Shown in pieces: positions 1-9,355 of a stretch of 64,000 nt of DNA. Source of the stretch: Hawksworthiomyces lignivorus (Eukaryota > Ascomycota > Sordariomycetes > Ophiostomatales > Ophiostomataceae); contig NTMA01000010.1 in NCBI GenBank assembly GCA_002917075.1, forward strand, positions 248,001-312,000. Direction: 5' to 3'. The position numbers and the translations under genes are program-made. The notes below the pieces were generated by a model that worked only from the letters and a program-made list of their open reading frames with translations, had not been told where the DNA came from and made no database searches. The first letter of the stretch is position 1; each line of letters begins with the position of its first letter.

Positions 1-710
1 GGTCCTTCTCCGGACCCTTCAGCGGGTGAGCCTAATGCATCCCTCGGGCCAGACATTGGTCCAACTCCAGGCAGCTGCACCGAGCTGTGGATGCTGGAGC
101 CTGGGTGAGTCGCCCTGACCTGTGAAGACGGAGACGCCGTCGACCGGCCAGTGCTTATTGGTCTTTGATTCCTGGGTTGCATAACGGGCGGTGCGAGAGT
201 GGTATGCTCGTAAAGCGAGCTATCCAGCTCGGTAGATACATCCTGCAGTGCAATTGGGCTGTCTGCCGCCGGATGGAGAAAGAGTCTTGAATTTGCGAGC
301 TCCTTCGATAGTATAGAACCGCCTACAGCATCCTCGTGGCTAGGCGCGTTCTGGCTCAGGTGAAGCTCCAGATAAGCCTGCGCCGGATCTTGGGGGAGCA
401 GAGAAAAGTCATCGGCAGCATCCAAGGCAATTCCGTTGCTAACCGAAAAGTCAATCTCATCCAACCTCATCTCATTGCCTGCGGGAACTGGAGTGGGAGA
501 AGAAGAGGGCTGTCGAGGTGGGTGATTATCTAAGAAGCTGCAGTGGTGGCCCCCTTTGCGGCATGGCATGCACGCGACACTATTTTCAGTGTGGCGGCAT
601 GATACCTTCCGGATGCGGCACAACTCGCATGGCCGATTCCGTTTTGATCGGTAAGGCCGGCGTGACAGAGGAGGCCGGGGCGATATGTCCTGGGCTGGCG
701 CTGTTGCCAT
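1..710 (-). CDS. Zn(II)2Cys6 transcription factor, N-terminal part (gene runs off the left edge)
   Basis: This is an open frame of 236 codons on the minus strand that is still open at base 1, so the C-terminal part is missing. The ATG at 710-708 is preceded in frame by a TAG at 722-720. The protein starts with a basic segment (residues 17-27, RRPYRSKRNRP) followed by a perfect zinc cluster: C28-x2-C31-x6-C38-x8-C47-x2-C50-x6-C57. That spacing is the fungal binuclear Zn2Cys6 DNA-binding domain. The rest is Ser/Pro-rich, low-complexity linker, as is usual between the zinc cluster and the middle homology region, which must lie outside the window. It would act in the nucleus as a regulator. It is transcribed in the same direction as the amidohydrolase gene 669 bp upstream, so a local pathway-specific role is a reasonable inference, not shown. 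An intron within the visible part is not needed. Confidence 0.85.
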   Translation of the reverse strand, partial: MATAPAQDISPRPPLSRRPYRSKRNRPCELCRIRKVSCRHTENSVACMPCRKGGHHCSFLDNHPPRQPSSSPTPVPAGNEMRLDEIDFSVSNGIALDAADDFSLLPQDPAQAYLELHLSQNAPSHEDAVGGSILSKELANSRLFLHPAADSPIALQDVSTELDSSLYEHTTLAPPVMQPRNQRPISTGRSTASPSSQVRATHPGSSIHSSVQLPGVGPMSGPRDALGSPAEGSGEG

Positions 711-1378
711 TGCGTCCGCCTATGCGCGGGAAGGCAATTTGTTGCCAGCGCGTCGCCAAGATGTCGAGATAAAGCGGTGGCAGTGGTGCGAGGCATGGAG
801 ATGTCCGCCGAACTAAAAATTCGCCGATGCTACGTAGGCGGATCTTCAAATCTACGAACATGTTCACGTGATGCACTATTCTTGGTTAGTTCGCAAGAAA
901 GTCAATTTATTTTACTCGTAATTACTTGCTTGCATCGTCGATCAGCGACAAAAATTAAGACAGTTGCAGTGGTAACATGAGACTGAGGCTGTCAAAAATG
1001 ACATGCATGGTGAAGGTGTGTATGTAAGTGGAGTCATTATTTTATAAATGCTGCGAAGCGACTTAATTTTCTGTGTTTGTCTACGTCTGGAGACCGCCAA
1101 ATATAATATACTGCTAACCAATAATAGTGCTTAACTGTTTTCGATCTAAAGGCGAAGTGTGATATGCTGAGCAGTGGTAGTATAGACAGGGTAAGGAAAT
1201 GCAATATTTGTTTTGTGAAAAATTCATATAATCATTCAGAATACTGTACAGTCTCTAATAATTGTAGAAGAGTATCGGTCGTACTATACAGAGAATCGCG
1301 AGCTGCATATTTTACGCTACGTAGGCGACAGTGCTCTTGCCGATCCCTCGTAGATGACGCTCTCCGGTGGATAGCCAT
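711..1378. other. Intergenic: regulator promoter and amidohydrolase 3' flank
   Basis: No gene is seen. The stretch from about 880 to 1380 is AT-rich, with short ORFs only. It must contain the 3' UTR of the amidohydrolase gene and the promoter of the Zn2Cys6 regulator. No clear TATA box, tRNA or repeat was recognised. Confidence 0.6.
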
Positions 1379-2920
1379 CTAGGCACTTGATTTTGATGCC
1401 CGCAGCTTATCGTATCTAAGAACAGCATTAAGAAGAACCTGCGCACCATTGCCACAGTCCTCTGCGGAAGTAAACTCCGCCGGGTTGTGGGTGATGCCCT
1501 CCCGGCAGGGAACGAATATCATCGCTGTGGGCACGCGCATGGAGGTGTACACACTATCGTGGCCAGCGCCGCTGTACATCCTCCTTGTCAGGGCCGCCGC
1601 TCGCTCGCCGAACAAGGCTTCTGACCCTCTCTCTATGCATTCGATGCATTCTCTGTCGAAATTCGCCACTTTTGCATCGGATATGGCAGTCCAGGATACG
1701 GCACACCCGAGACCCTTTGTGCCATTTGCACTAAGGTCAGCTACGTCCTCATCTTTGGCAATCTTTGCAAAGTCCTCTCGGAGAGTTGCCTCCATCTTGT
1801 CAACTAAGCTGTCTTGGCGAGACCGCAGGTCCAGGGTGAAGGTCACGCTTCCCGGGATAGTGTTGGCACTTCCGGGAGTTAATGTCAATATTCCGGTGGA
1901 TGCAAGTGAAGAATACTGCGTGGCCACCTGGTGTGAGCGGAGAATCATCTTTGCGGAAGTGAGCAGTGCGTCTGATCGATGCTCGAAGGCGGTTGCTCCT
2001 GTATGACTCTCACGGCCCGTGACAGTGATCTTGAACCATCTGCTGGCCTGCACGCCCTCAACGGCGCCAATGGATTGCTTAGATGCCTCTAGCAGCGGCC
2101 CTTGTTCTGGAGACAGGTGTTAGTACTTCTGGCAACTCGAACTGAAGCAGAGGCTCTTACCGATGTGAAGCTCGAAATGTGCCGCCATAGGTGTGGCCGT
2201 ATAGTGTGCAGGAGTCGACCCCAAGTATCCAATCCGCGTCAGTTCAGACTTGACCGTGGCAGTGGGGTCGTTAATGTCAGCGACTGTGTGAATCCGGTCA
2301 ACGTCCTCGAAGCCGGCCCAGACTCCAGAGGCCATCATTGGTCCCGGGAATCGCGCACCCTCTTCGCTGCTCTATAGTTAGCGGTAGTTTGCGCGGTCAG
2401 GGGATTCTCTTCTTCCTAGCATACTTTGTCCAATCGACGACGCCAACTGGGTATTCCGTCTCTGTCTTAGACTCATGGAGAGCTCTCAGGGCAGCAACCC
2501 CAGATAGCACGCCAAGTATTCCATCGTATCGTCCTCCGGCAGGTTGAGTGTCGAGGTGGGAGCCCATCATTGTAGGGGGGCCCGCTTTCTTGCCGGGTCG
2601 GACGGCAAATATGCTACCCATAGCATCCACCGTCACATCGCACCCGTAGGATTTCGTCGTCTCTACAAACCAATCCCTAACTTGCTTGTCGGAATCACTC
2701 AGGGTTAGGCGAGCCATGCCAATATCAGTCGGCGATCTAGAGATGTGAACATGTGACCTCCAGCAGCCGAGAGATATGTGATGACTTACTCGCCCCATCT
2801 TTCGCCCATTCCCCATTGTGCAGTAGAATGTATGTCTTCCATCAGCCTGTCTCTATCTATGGACAGAGCCGGAACGCTGGATTCGGCTTGCGCCGTTTGG
2901 TTCACAACCTGAGTCGACAT
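1379..2920 (-). CDS. M20-family amidohydrolase (N-carbamoyl-L-amino-acid hydrolase / allantoate amidohydrolase type)
   Basis: Four exons on the minus strand: 2920-2790, 2736-2425, 2366-2161 and 2106-1379, giving 458 aa. Each junction restores a family motif, for example VDWTN|EEGARFP and ELHI|EQGP. The metal-binding set of M20 zinc/manganese amidohydrolases is visible: H104 and D106 in GSHLDTQPAGGRYDG, D115, E149/E150 in NEEGARF, H215 in HIEQGP and H423 in ITHNPAEF; the GRESHTGAT loop of the dimerisation domain is also present. The family hydrolyses N-carbamoyl amino acids, ureidopropionate or allantoate, releasing ammonia and CO2 or ureido products; the exact substrate cannot be read from sequence. 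No signal peptide is seen, so it is probably cytosolic. It faces a permease across a shared promoter, which supports a role in scavenging amide or ureido nitrogen. Length fits the family (410-480 aa). Confidence 0.92.
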
Positions 2921-3219
2921 GTTGGATAGATGATGTCAGTGCCCTGCTTGAAGCAGATTGGTTCTGTCTCCTTGCGGGGTGTAGCGTGATAGGATGTGGG
3001 ATTAGACCAGAGGGAAAAGTGATTTAAGATGTTCCAGGGGTTGATCGACATGGGGTATTAAATCAAAGATGGAGAAGGGTAAATCATAAAACCAGTCTTG
3101 TAAGGCCTATTAAAATAAAGAGAAGAGGCTCAAGTCCTTTAGCGTACGATATAGGCCGAACAAGCTCAATTCCCGATTTAAGTCGAAGCTAGCCTCTGGT
3201 ATCGTTTATACATGCACTA

Positions 3220-3264
3220 AGATAAGACTACTTTCGCCGGATGTCTTATCGCAATTCGCCGGAT
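3220..3264. promoter_or_regulatory. GATA sites with duplicated TTCGCCGGAT motif
   Basis: Within 45 bp there are two HGATAR-type sites (3220-3225 forward, 3246-3251 reverse) and two identical TTCGCCGGAT decamers 22 bp apart. A partial inverted copy (TCGGCGAA) follows near 3281. This looks like a compact binding platform for a GATA factor and a second factor, possibly the neighbouring Zn2Cys6 protein because the repeat contains a CGG/CCG core. Function is inferred. Confidence 0.4.
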
Positions 3265-3551
3265 ATTGCTTTAATAGATTTCGGCGAATTTGGGTGTACT
3301 ATCGATAATACCCAGCGGTAGTAGCGTCTTGTTAGTCCTCCATCAGACACTACAACTAGATTCCACTCAAATTTGTTGAGACGCAAAGCAAATTAATAAA
3401 GAATACCTCGTATCGCCTGCTACTGCTCCCTTATCGACCTATCAGCAGTCCAAATTTTAGTATGTCATCACTTGCGGAGATACTAAATTCAGCGATTTTG
3501 TGGTAACACAGATGTCTATGCTATTCGCTAATATGGGTGTAGACGTTTGCT

Positions 3552-3561
3552 TATATTTATA
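3552..3561 (+). promoter_or_regulatory. TATA-like element of the ACS permease gene
   Basis: TATATTTATA lies about 70 bp upstream of the permease ATG, a plausible distance for a short 5' UTR. Only sequence resemblance supports it. Confidence 0.35.
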
Positions 3562-3631
3562 TGACAAGCTCACCCTTCTGGATTTACCGATGGCGTTCGC
3601 ATTAAGCATCATTTCCTTATAGCCTCACATC

Positions 3632-5234
3632 ATGAGCGATCTCAAGGAATCTGTCATTGCTGGCTCCTCGCCGGACAAAAGCGAGAGCTCTCCTGCAGCC
3701 AGCGTGGCGGCAGTTGCCATGCCCTCCATCTCTGATGTAGAGAAGCGCGCCGTTGCCAAATTTGACATCTATCTGATGCCTCAGATGGCTTTTCTCATGC
3801 TTCTGGCGTATCTGGACCGCTCAAACATCGGTACGTCCCCGCCGCACGCACATGTTTTGTACGGCTCTCTAACAATTATGCAGGCAACGCACGCGTCTTT
3901 GGTTTTGAGAAAGGCCTTGGTCTTGTCGGGACGGAATTCAACAACCTGTCCACTCTGTTCTACCCGACCTACGTCGTCATGGAGATCCCGTGGGTCATGG
4001 CTGTCAAGCGGTGGGGCGCCAACAGCGTTATTGCCATTGCGCTGGTCGGCTGGAGCGCCATCACTCTTGGTACGGGCTTCACGCACAACTACCAGCAGGG
4101 AATCGCTGTGCGGGTGCTTCTGGGTCTCTTCGAAGCTGCCCTCTTCCCCGCCATGGCTTTTATCATCTCCACTATCTACACTCGCGAGCAGCAGGCTAAG
4201 CGTATCGCCGTTCTGTATGGAGCGATTGCCCTGTCCGGCGCATTCGGAGGTCTCATCGCCTACGGCATCCAGCTCATGGGAACCCGGCGCGGTCTTGAGG
4301 CTTGGCGGTGGCTGTTCATCATCGAAGGCACCATCTCCTTCGTGATCGGCATCCTCACCTGGGCTTCCCTGCCGGTCACTCCGGAAAAGGCCTGGTTCTT
4401 GAGCCAGGAAGAAAGAGAGGCCATGCATCTGCGCGCACAGCGAGACGCTGCATACAAGGGAGACGACAAGTTCTCGTGGGAGTACGTTCACATGGCCTTT
4501 AAAGAGCCCATTATCTACATTGCAGGAATCGGGCTGTTTTGCTCCTCTATCCCGCTCTTTGGCTTTTCCACTTTCCTGCCGACGATTCTGGTGGGCATGA
4601 AGTACGTCACATCTCATATCTTGTCGCTTCAGAAAATGGCTGAATTCTAACGGATCTAGGTACACCTCGCTCCAAGCCAACTATCTTTCTATCCCGGTTT
4701 ACGTTTTCGGCTGCCTTGTTTTAGCCCTTGCTGCTTGGGCCTCCGATAGGCTGAAGAAGCGCGGCCTCGTCCTGATCGTCGTCCCCATCCCCGTTGTCAT
4801 TGGCTATGCTATTGTGATTGGTTCCGCAAATCACGGCTTGGGCCTCTTCGCCATGTTTTTGATTGCTGCTGGTGCGTACCCGTTGCACCTCTACTCTTGA
4901 GATTCACTTAGACTAACTTTACACAGGCATCTACTCTTATAACACCCTAGTTGTGACTTGGATCACAAACAACATCCAGAATGAGCACGTCCGCTCGGTT
5001 GGTATCCCGTTGCTTGTGTCCATCGCCAACGCATCCGGTCTGGCATCGTCCCAGATCTACCCGTCAAAGGACTCTCCCAGGTACATCATGGGCAATTCCG
5101 TTTCACTTGGAACGGAGGTAGCAGCATGGCTGTCTATTGTATTTGTCTACATCATAATTAGACAAAGACAGTCGAAAGCTCGCGACGTCGAGAAATCCGG
5201 GGAGGCTTCGGGCGAGTTTACATATGTGTTATAA
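3632..5234 (+). CDS. MFS transporter, anion:cation symporter (allantoate permease/Dal5-like) family
   Basis: Four exons: 3632-3830, 3884-4601, 4660-4871 and 4927-5234, giving 478 aa. Introns are 53, 58 and 55 bp. The protein has the typical ACS layout: a hydrophilic N-terminus of about 35 residues, AKFDIYLMPQMAFLMLLAYLDRSNIGNARV at the first membrane segment, an FYPTYVVMEIP segment, the RVLLGLFEAALFPAM helix, a central cytoplasmic loop after GTISFVIGILTW, and a second half of about six hydrophobic helices. Relatives import allantoate, ureidosuccinate, nicotinate or related carboxylates by proton symport at the plasma membrane. Divergent pairing with the carbamoylase/allantoate-type amidohydrolase suggests that it supplies that enzyme's substrate. 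The substrate itself is not determined. The start ATG is the first in frame after the TATA-like element. Confidence 0.93.
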
Positions 5235-6123
5235 ACGCACAGCCATCGTCTTTTGAGAGTGTGTTTAGCGCTATGTCCATATTTTTTGGCATTTCTTAGG
5301 GTAGCTACCAAATCAGCGAGTGAATTGGTTTGCGCTGTTGTTGAATCAAGTACGAGAATGCATTTCTTCTAATTTTGCCTACAGATTCTTCTTTACCAGC
5401 TATCCAAAGCGCACTAGTGAAAAGGAGACTTTAGCCGCTCGATGCATGTCGACCACCATTTTCAGTAGCACTAAACCATCCTATTTACTTTTATGTAGTA
5501 GCAAATAATCTAAATGTAACTAGAATCATCTTGAGGTACTCAGTCTTGTTGCTAGTAGCTCCCGCCCACTCTCCGCGTGTTTGTAGAACCGATAAAAAGA
5601 TGGCCTTGCAGCACTATCTGGCAGGCAAGTCCCTCGGAGCGCATATTCGCCAGATTATCGGAATCGCCCACGTCGTCTATCGGAGTTGTCAGCAAGAGTC
5701 TTGTGAATTCGGCGAAGGCGAAAGGGATGGAATTTGTCGGAAGTGGCCGCAACGCGATCGTGGCGCAAGGCTGGTCCCACCACTGGTTGGCCACTGGCGG
5801 CCAGGTCTGTTGGCTGGCTGGCCAGCGTGAGCCAACAAACTGGCCTGTCAAAAAAAAGCCTCGGAGGGTGCAAGGCAGAAACAGGCTGTGAGAGTAGACA
5901 ATTAAATCGCTTTGTTGTCATTTTCTATGACAGTAAAATATGTACCAATAGATGATTATGAGAACAAATTGGAGCTCCTGTATGCCTCCGACGAGCAAAA
6001 GTACCAATAGAACGCCAAAATTAAAAGAATAGCCGGGGAATCAAAAGTGTAGTAAGTTAAAGAAAAGGAAAGAAGAGAAAAGAAATGAACAAAATAGCAT
6101 CGCCATGAGAAACCTTGTAAATC
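5235..6123. other. Intergenic, convergent 3' flanks
   Basis: Lies between the 3' ends of the permease and the phosphodiesterase genes. No gene is seen. Around 5784-5847 there is a cluster of TGGCC/TGGCTGG words that can pair imperfectly into a stem; no mobile-element hallmark accompanies it. Confidence 0.55.
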
Positions 6124-8755
6124 TTACTGCTCCTTTTTGTCCGACGACTTGCCTCCCTTGCCCGTGACCTTGTCCCACGCCTCGTTGACCTTGTCCGTGA
6201 ACCAGTCCCAGAAGTCTTGCGCGGCCGACGCGACCTTGTCCAGCGTGCTCTTGTTGTCGCCACCGTTGCTGTCATCGCCGGCGCCTGAGCTAGGCTTATC
6301 TGTCGGCTGACTTGCCTGCGACGATGAGGACGACGAAGTCGACGAGGCAGACGGCGCCTTCTTTGTCGTAGGCTGTGCAGCAACGGGATCTACGCCTATT
6401 GTCGCCGTCGTAGTGGTCGTCTTGACGCTCACTGGGTCTACGCCTACGGTTGCTGTGACCTTTTCAGACGGCGTTAATGTGTACGACGAGACGGGATCAG
6501 CTGGCTCTTCCAGCGGGTTCTGCTCGTGATGCAGGCCCACCGGCGACAGAGGCAATCGCAGGGTGCCGTTGTTGGGCTTGGGCTGGATGCCGATAGAGTC
6601 GCACAGCATGTTGTACACCTCAATGTTTTCTATCTTGTTAGCATGAATCGAGCACCAAAAGGTAAATGAAAACGCTGCGGCTGAAGAGGGGGGGGGGGGG
6701 ATGGGACGTACGGAACTCTTGCAGCCGGCTGTTGGGCGCATGGGGAAAGGCGGGACCGCGGGCGACGAAGATGGCGCGCATCAGGGGGTGCTCGTGGTCG
6801 TAGCCGTGCAGGCCGCGGGGGTGGTAGACGAGCTGGTTGGCGCGGCCCTCGGCGACGTCGAACTCGGCGCGCTGGACAATGTTCCAGCCGGCCTTGGGGA
6901 CGAGCCAGAGCGGGGCGATGCGCTTGTTGCGGGAGAAGTGGTAGCGGGCGGGCATGTTGACGTCGCGCAGGTAGACCTCGAGGTTTGGGTTGTCGGCGGT
7001 GCGGTTGGCGACCTCGTGGTAGATGTCGAGCAGGTCGTCGTCGCGCTTGGGCCGCAGGCCGACGAGCGGCCAGCCGTCGACGTGCTGGATGCGGTCCATG
7101 CCGACGAGGTCCTCGAGCTGCATGAGGCGGGAGACGTCGGTGGTGGCCATGCCGTGGTCGGAGACGACGATGACGTTGACGATGTGGGTCAGGTTGCGGG
7201 CCTCGAGGCCGTGGAAGATCTGGTCGAGCATGGTGTCGACGGCCTGGATGGTGGCGCGGATCTCGGTGCTGTTGGGCCCGTAGCGGTGGCCGTCGGCGTC
7301 GACGTTTGGGACGTAGGCGGCGATGAGCTGGGGCCGCAGGTTGTGGACGCGGCTGCCGGTGGCGTCGTCGGCGTCGGCGGTCTCGAGGCCCGGCTTGTCG
7401 AGGAACTCGAGGATGCGGGCGACCTTTTTGGGGAGGGCCTCGTCGCCGTTGTACTTGTCGACGTAGGAGGGCTCGACGCCGAGGATGTGGGCCTCGCTGC
7501 CGGGCCACATGTGGATGGCGGTGCGGGCGCCGGCGCGCTCGGCGGTGACCCAGAAGGGCTCGCCGCCCCACCACTTGGGGTCGAGGCTGCGGGCGGCGTC
7601 GGTGTAGTAGAACTCGGCGTTGAGCGAGGGGTCCCAGAACGTGTTGCCCACGACGCCGTGGCTCTCGGGGTAGAGGCCGGTGGCCAGGGTGTAGTGGTTG
7701 GGGAAGGTCACGCTCGGGAAAGACGGCAGCATGTAGAGCGGCGACACGCCCTCCTTGACGAAGGCGCTGAGGCGCGGCGTCAGGCCGCGCTGCAAGAAGT
7801 CGGCGCGGAAGCCGTCCAGGCTGATGATGAGCGTGGTGGGCGCGAACAGGGCGGTGCCGTTGCTGACCAGCAGCGGCCGCTCGTTGTGGGCCTGGGCCTG
7901 GGCCTGCTTCGCGGCCTTCTTGACGAGCGTCATCTTCCAGGCGCCGAGCACCAGCAGGGCGAAGCCGACGGCGATCAGGGCGTGCAGCAGCAGCCAGCGG
8001 GCCCAGCCGCGGCGCTTCTTGGCCGCGGCGGCCGCCAGGTGCTGCAGGCCGCGGCGGTCGACCTCGTCGCTGTCGTCGCGGTCGGAGCTCTCGCCCGTCG
8101 AGCTGCCCTCCTTCATGCCGCCCTCCTCCATCTCGTACATGAGCTCGCGGTCCTCGCCCTCGCGCGCCTGCGCCAGCAGCCGGTTCTTCTTCTCTTTGCG
8201 CCGCTGCCGCCGCTGCCGCCGCCGCTTCTCGGCCCGGGTCGACCCTCCTGTCGCCGCCTTCGTCTTCTCGTCCGCCTCCGCATCGGCAGCGAAGAGGCTG
8301 TCGGTGGACGCGTTGTTCGCCACGGTGGTCGAGGACCGGCCGCCGCTGCTGGCGGCGTCCCCGCCGCCTGCCGTGCTCGTCTGGAAGCGGTTGCCTGGGC
8401 TCCGCGACCGGCTGGCCGAGGCGCTGCCCCGCCGGAGGCCCAGGAAGCGCAGCGGGTTTGCGATGGCAAGGTTGCTCGATCCCCGCCGCCGGCCCCGGTC
8501 TTGCTCTCGCCGGGCATCCGTCACCAGCCGGTCGGTCTCGTCTTCTTCGAGAAACACCATGCGGTCGTGGGCCCGCAGTTCGCGGCTGTTCCGCGCGCGC
8601 AGCTGCAGCTCGTCATCTTCGCTGTCGCTATCTTGGTCGCTGCGGATGGACACGGCATCCGCGTCGTAGTCGGCGGGGGACAGGAGCGACGCCGAGCGGC
8701 CCTGGGCGACTCCCTGGCTTCCGTCTCGGCTGCCGCCGCGTGGTACGGTGACCAT
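6124..8755 (-). CDS. Type II membrane nucleotide pyrophosphatase/phosphodiesterase (NPP family)
   Basis: Two exons, 8755-6712 and 6629-6124 (849 aa); the 82 bp intron contains a run of 13 C on the coding strand. The chosen start is the ATG at 8755; the frame extends to 8839 but only with a GTG. Layout: a charged Ser/Arg-rich cytoplasmic N-terminus of about 250 residues with a KRRRQRRQRRKEKK patch, one membrane helix at about 252-274, then the catalytic domain. Metal and nucleophile sites of the alkaline-phosphatase superfamily are visible: D314 (SLDGFRAD), nucleophile T350 (SVTFPNHYTLATG), DADGHRYGP, SDHGM and HGYDHEHP. The family hydrolyses nucleotide phosphodiester or pyrophosphate bonds in the secretory lumen or outside the cell. 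The C-terminal tail is Ser/Thr-rich, with two GVDPV repeats and a final amphipathic, Lys-rich segment. Confidence 0.92.
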
Positions 8756-9355
8756 AATTCGGCGAAGATGCTGATGCAGAGTCGTGCAATCCCTTTCTCC
8801 CGCTAGTGCTGTTTGTGTTGATAGATATAGCTCGTCCACAGGGCAGCGGACGAGATGCAGCAGATACTCTCTTTTGAGTGTTGCTCGAATGATGCGGACG
8901 TCGTCGTCGTCGTCTTCTGGGAGCGTCGTAAGGCAGATTAATTGATGGCTATTCTAGTCCCCTTATCCGATAGCTGGCAATTTCCTTATTCGGATACGGC
9001 TGTAATTTACGTTTAGCTTTGGTCAGGTGTTGGCGGCTGTCGGAGGCAGAAACGCCGAGGATTGGCGGCTGGCTATTGGAACTACTGCAGCATAGCACTA
9101 ATTATTATTATTATAGCCCCCTACAGTCCCTACATGACTCTATGCATGCATAGTATCTTTCTATAGCTTCAACCTATCCGCTTCGCCTTATGCCTACTAC
9201 GAATTCGCCAATGAATACGCTGCTCATTTTCTGTGCGTGTTGAGAACGTATTCCTGCTTCAAATACGGTGGACGGACGGAAATTTGGTGTGATTCTGGAT
9301 TGAACTAGGGCAGTAGAAAAAACCAAAAACCACCGCCAACAAGAGACCGACAGCT
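8756..9355. promoter_or_regulatory. Divergent promoter between phosphodiesterase and G-patch genes
   Basis: 600 bp between two start codons. It shows two ATTGG (inverted CCAAT) words at 9061-9065 and 9075-9079, and two related CCTTATYCGATA-like words near 8961 and 8985. A short ATT repeat lies near 9093-9107. No coding exon was found. Confidence 0.5.

Larger units (their letters stand above)
2921..3631. promoter_or_regulatory. Divergent promoter between amidohydrolase and ACS permease
   Basis: This is 711 bp between the two start codons. It carries GATA-type motifs in both orientations (AGATAA at 3220-3225, CGATAA as reverse complement at 3246-3251, and further TATC/GATA cores near 3430-3445) and two direct copies of TTCGCCGGAT at 3233-3242 and 3255-3264. 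No coding exon was found. Clustered GATA sites between a permease and a nitrogen-releasing enzyme fit AreA-type nitrogen catabolite control, which is an inference. Confidence 0.6.

Noticed and set aside
5784..5847. TGGCC-rich imperfect hairpin
   Set aside because: Pairing is weak and made of repeated short words; no flanking duplication, so not called as a MITE or terminator.
6701..8806. A 701-codon open frame antisense to the phosphodiesterase
   Set aside because: It mirrors the GC-rich third positions of the real gene, is dominated by Val/Gly/Ala/Asp, matches no family, and the opposite strand carries full catalytic motifs.
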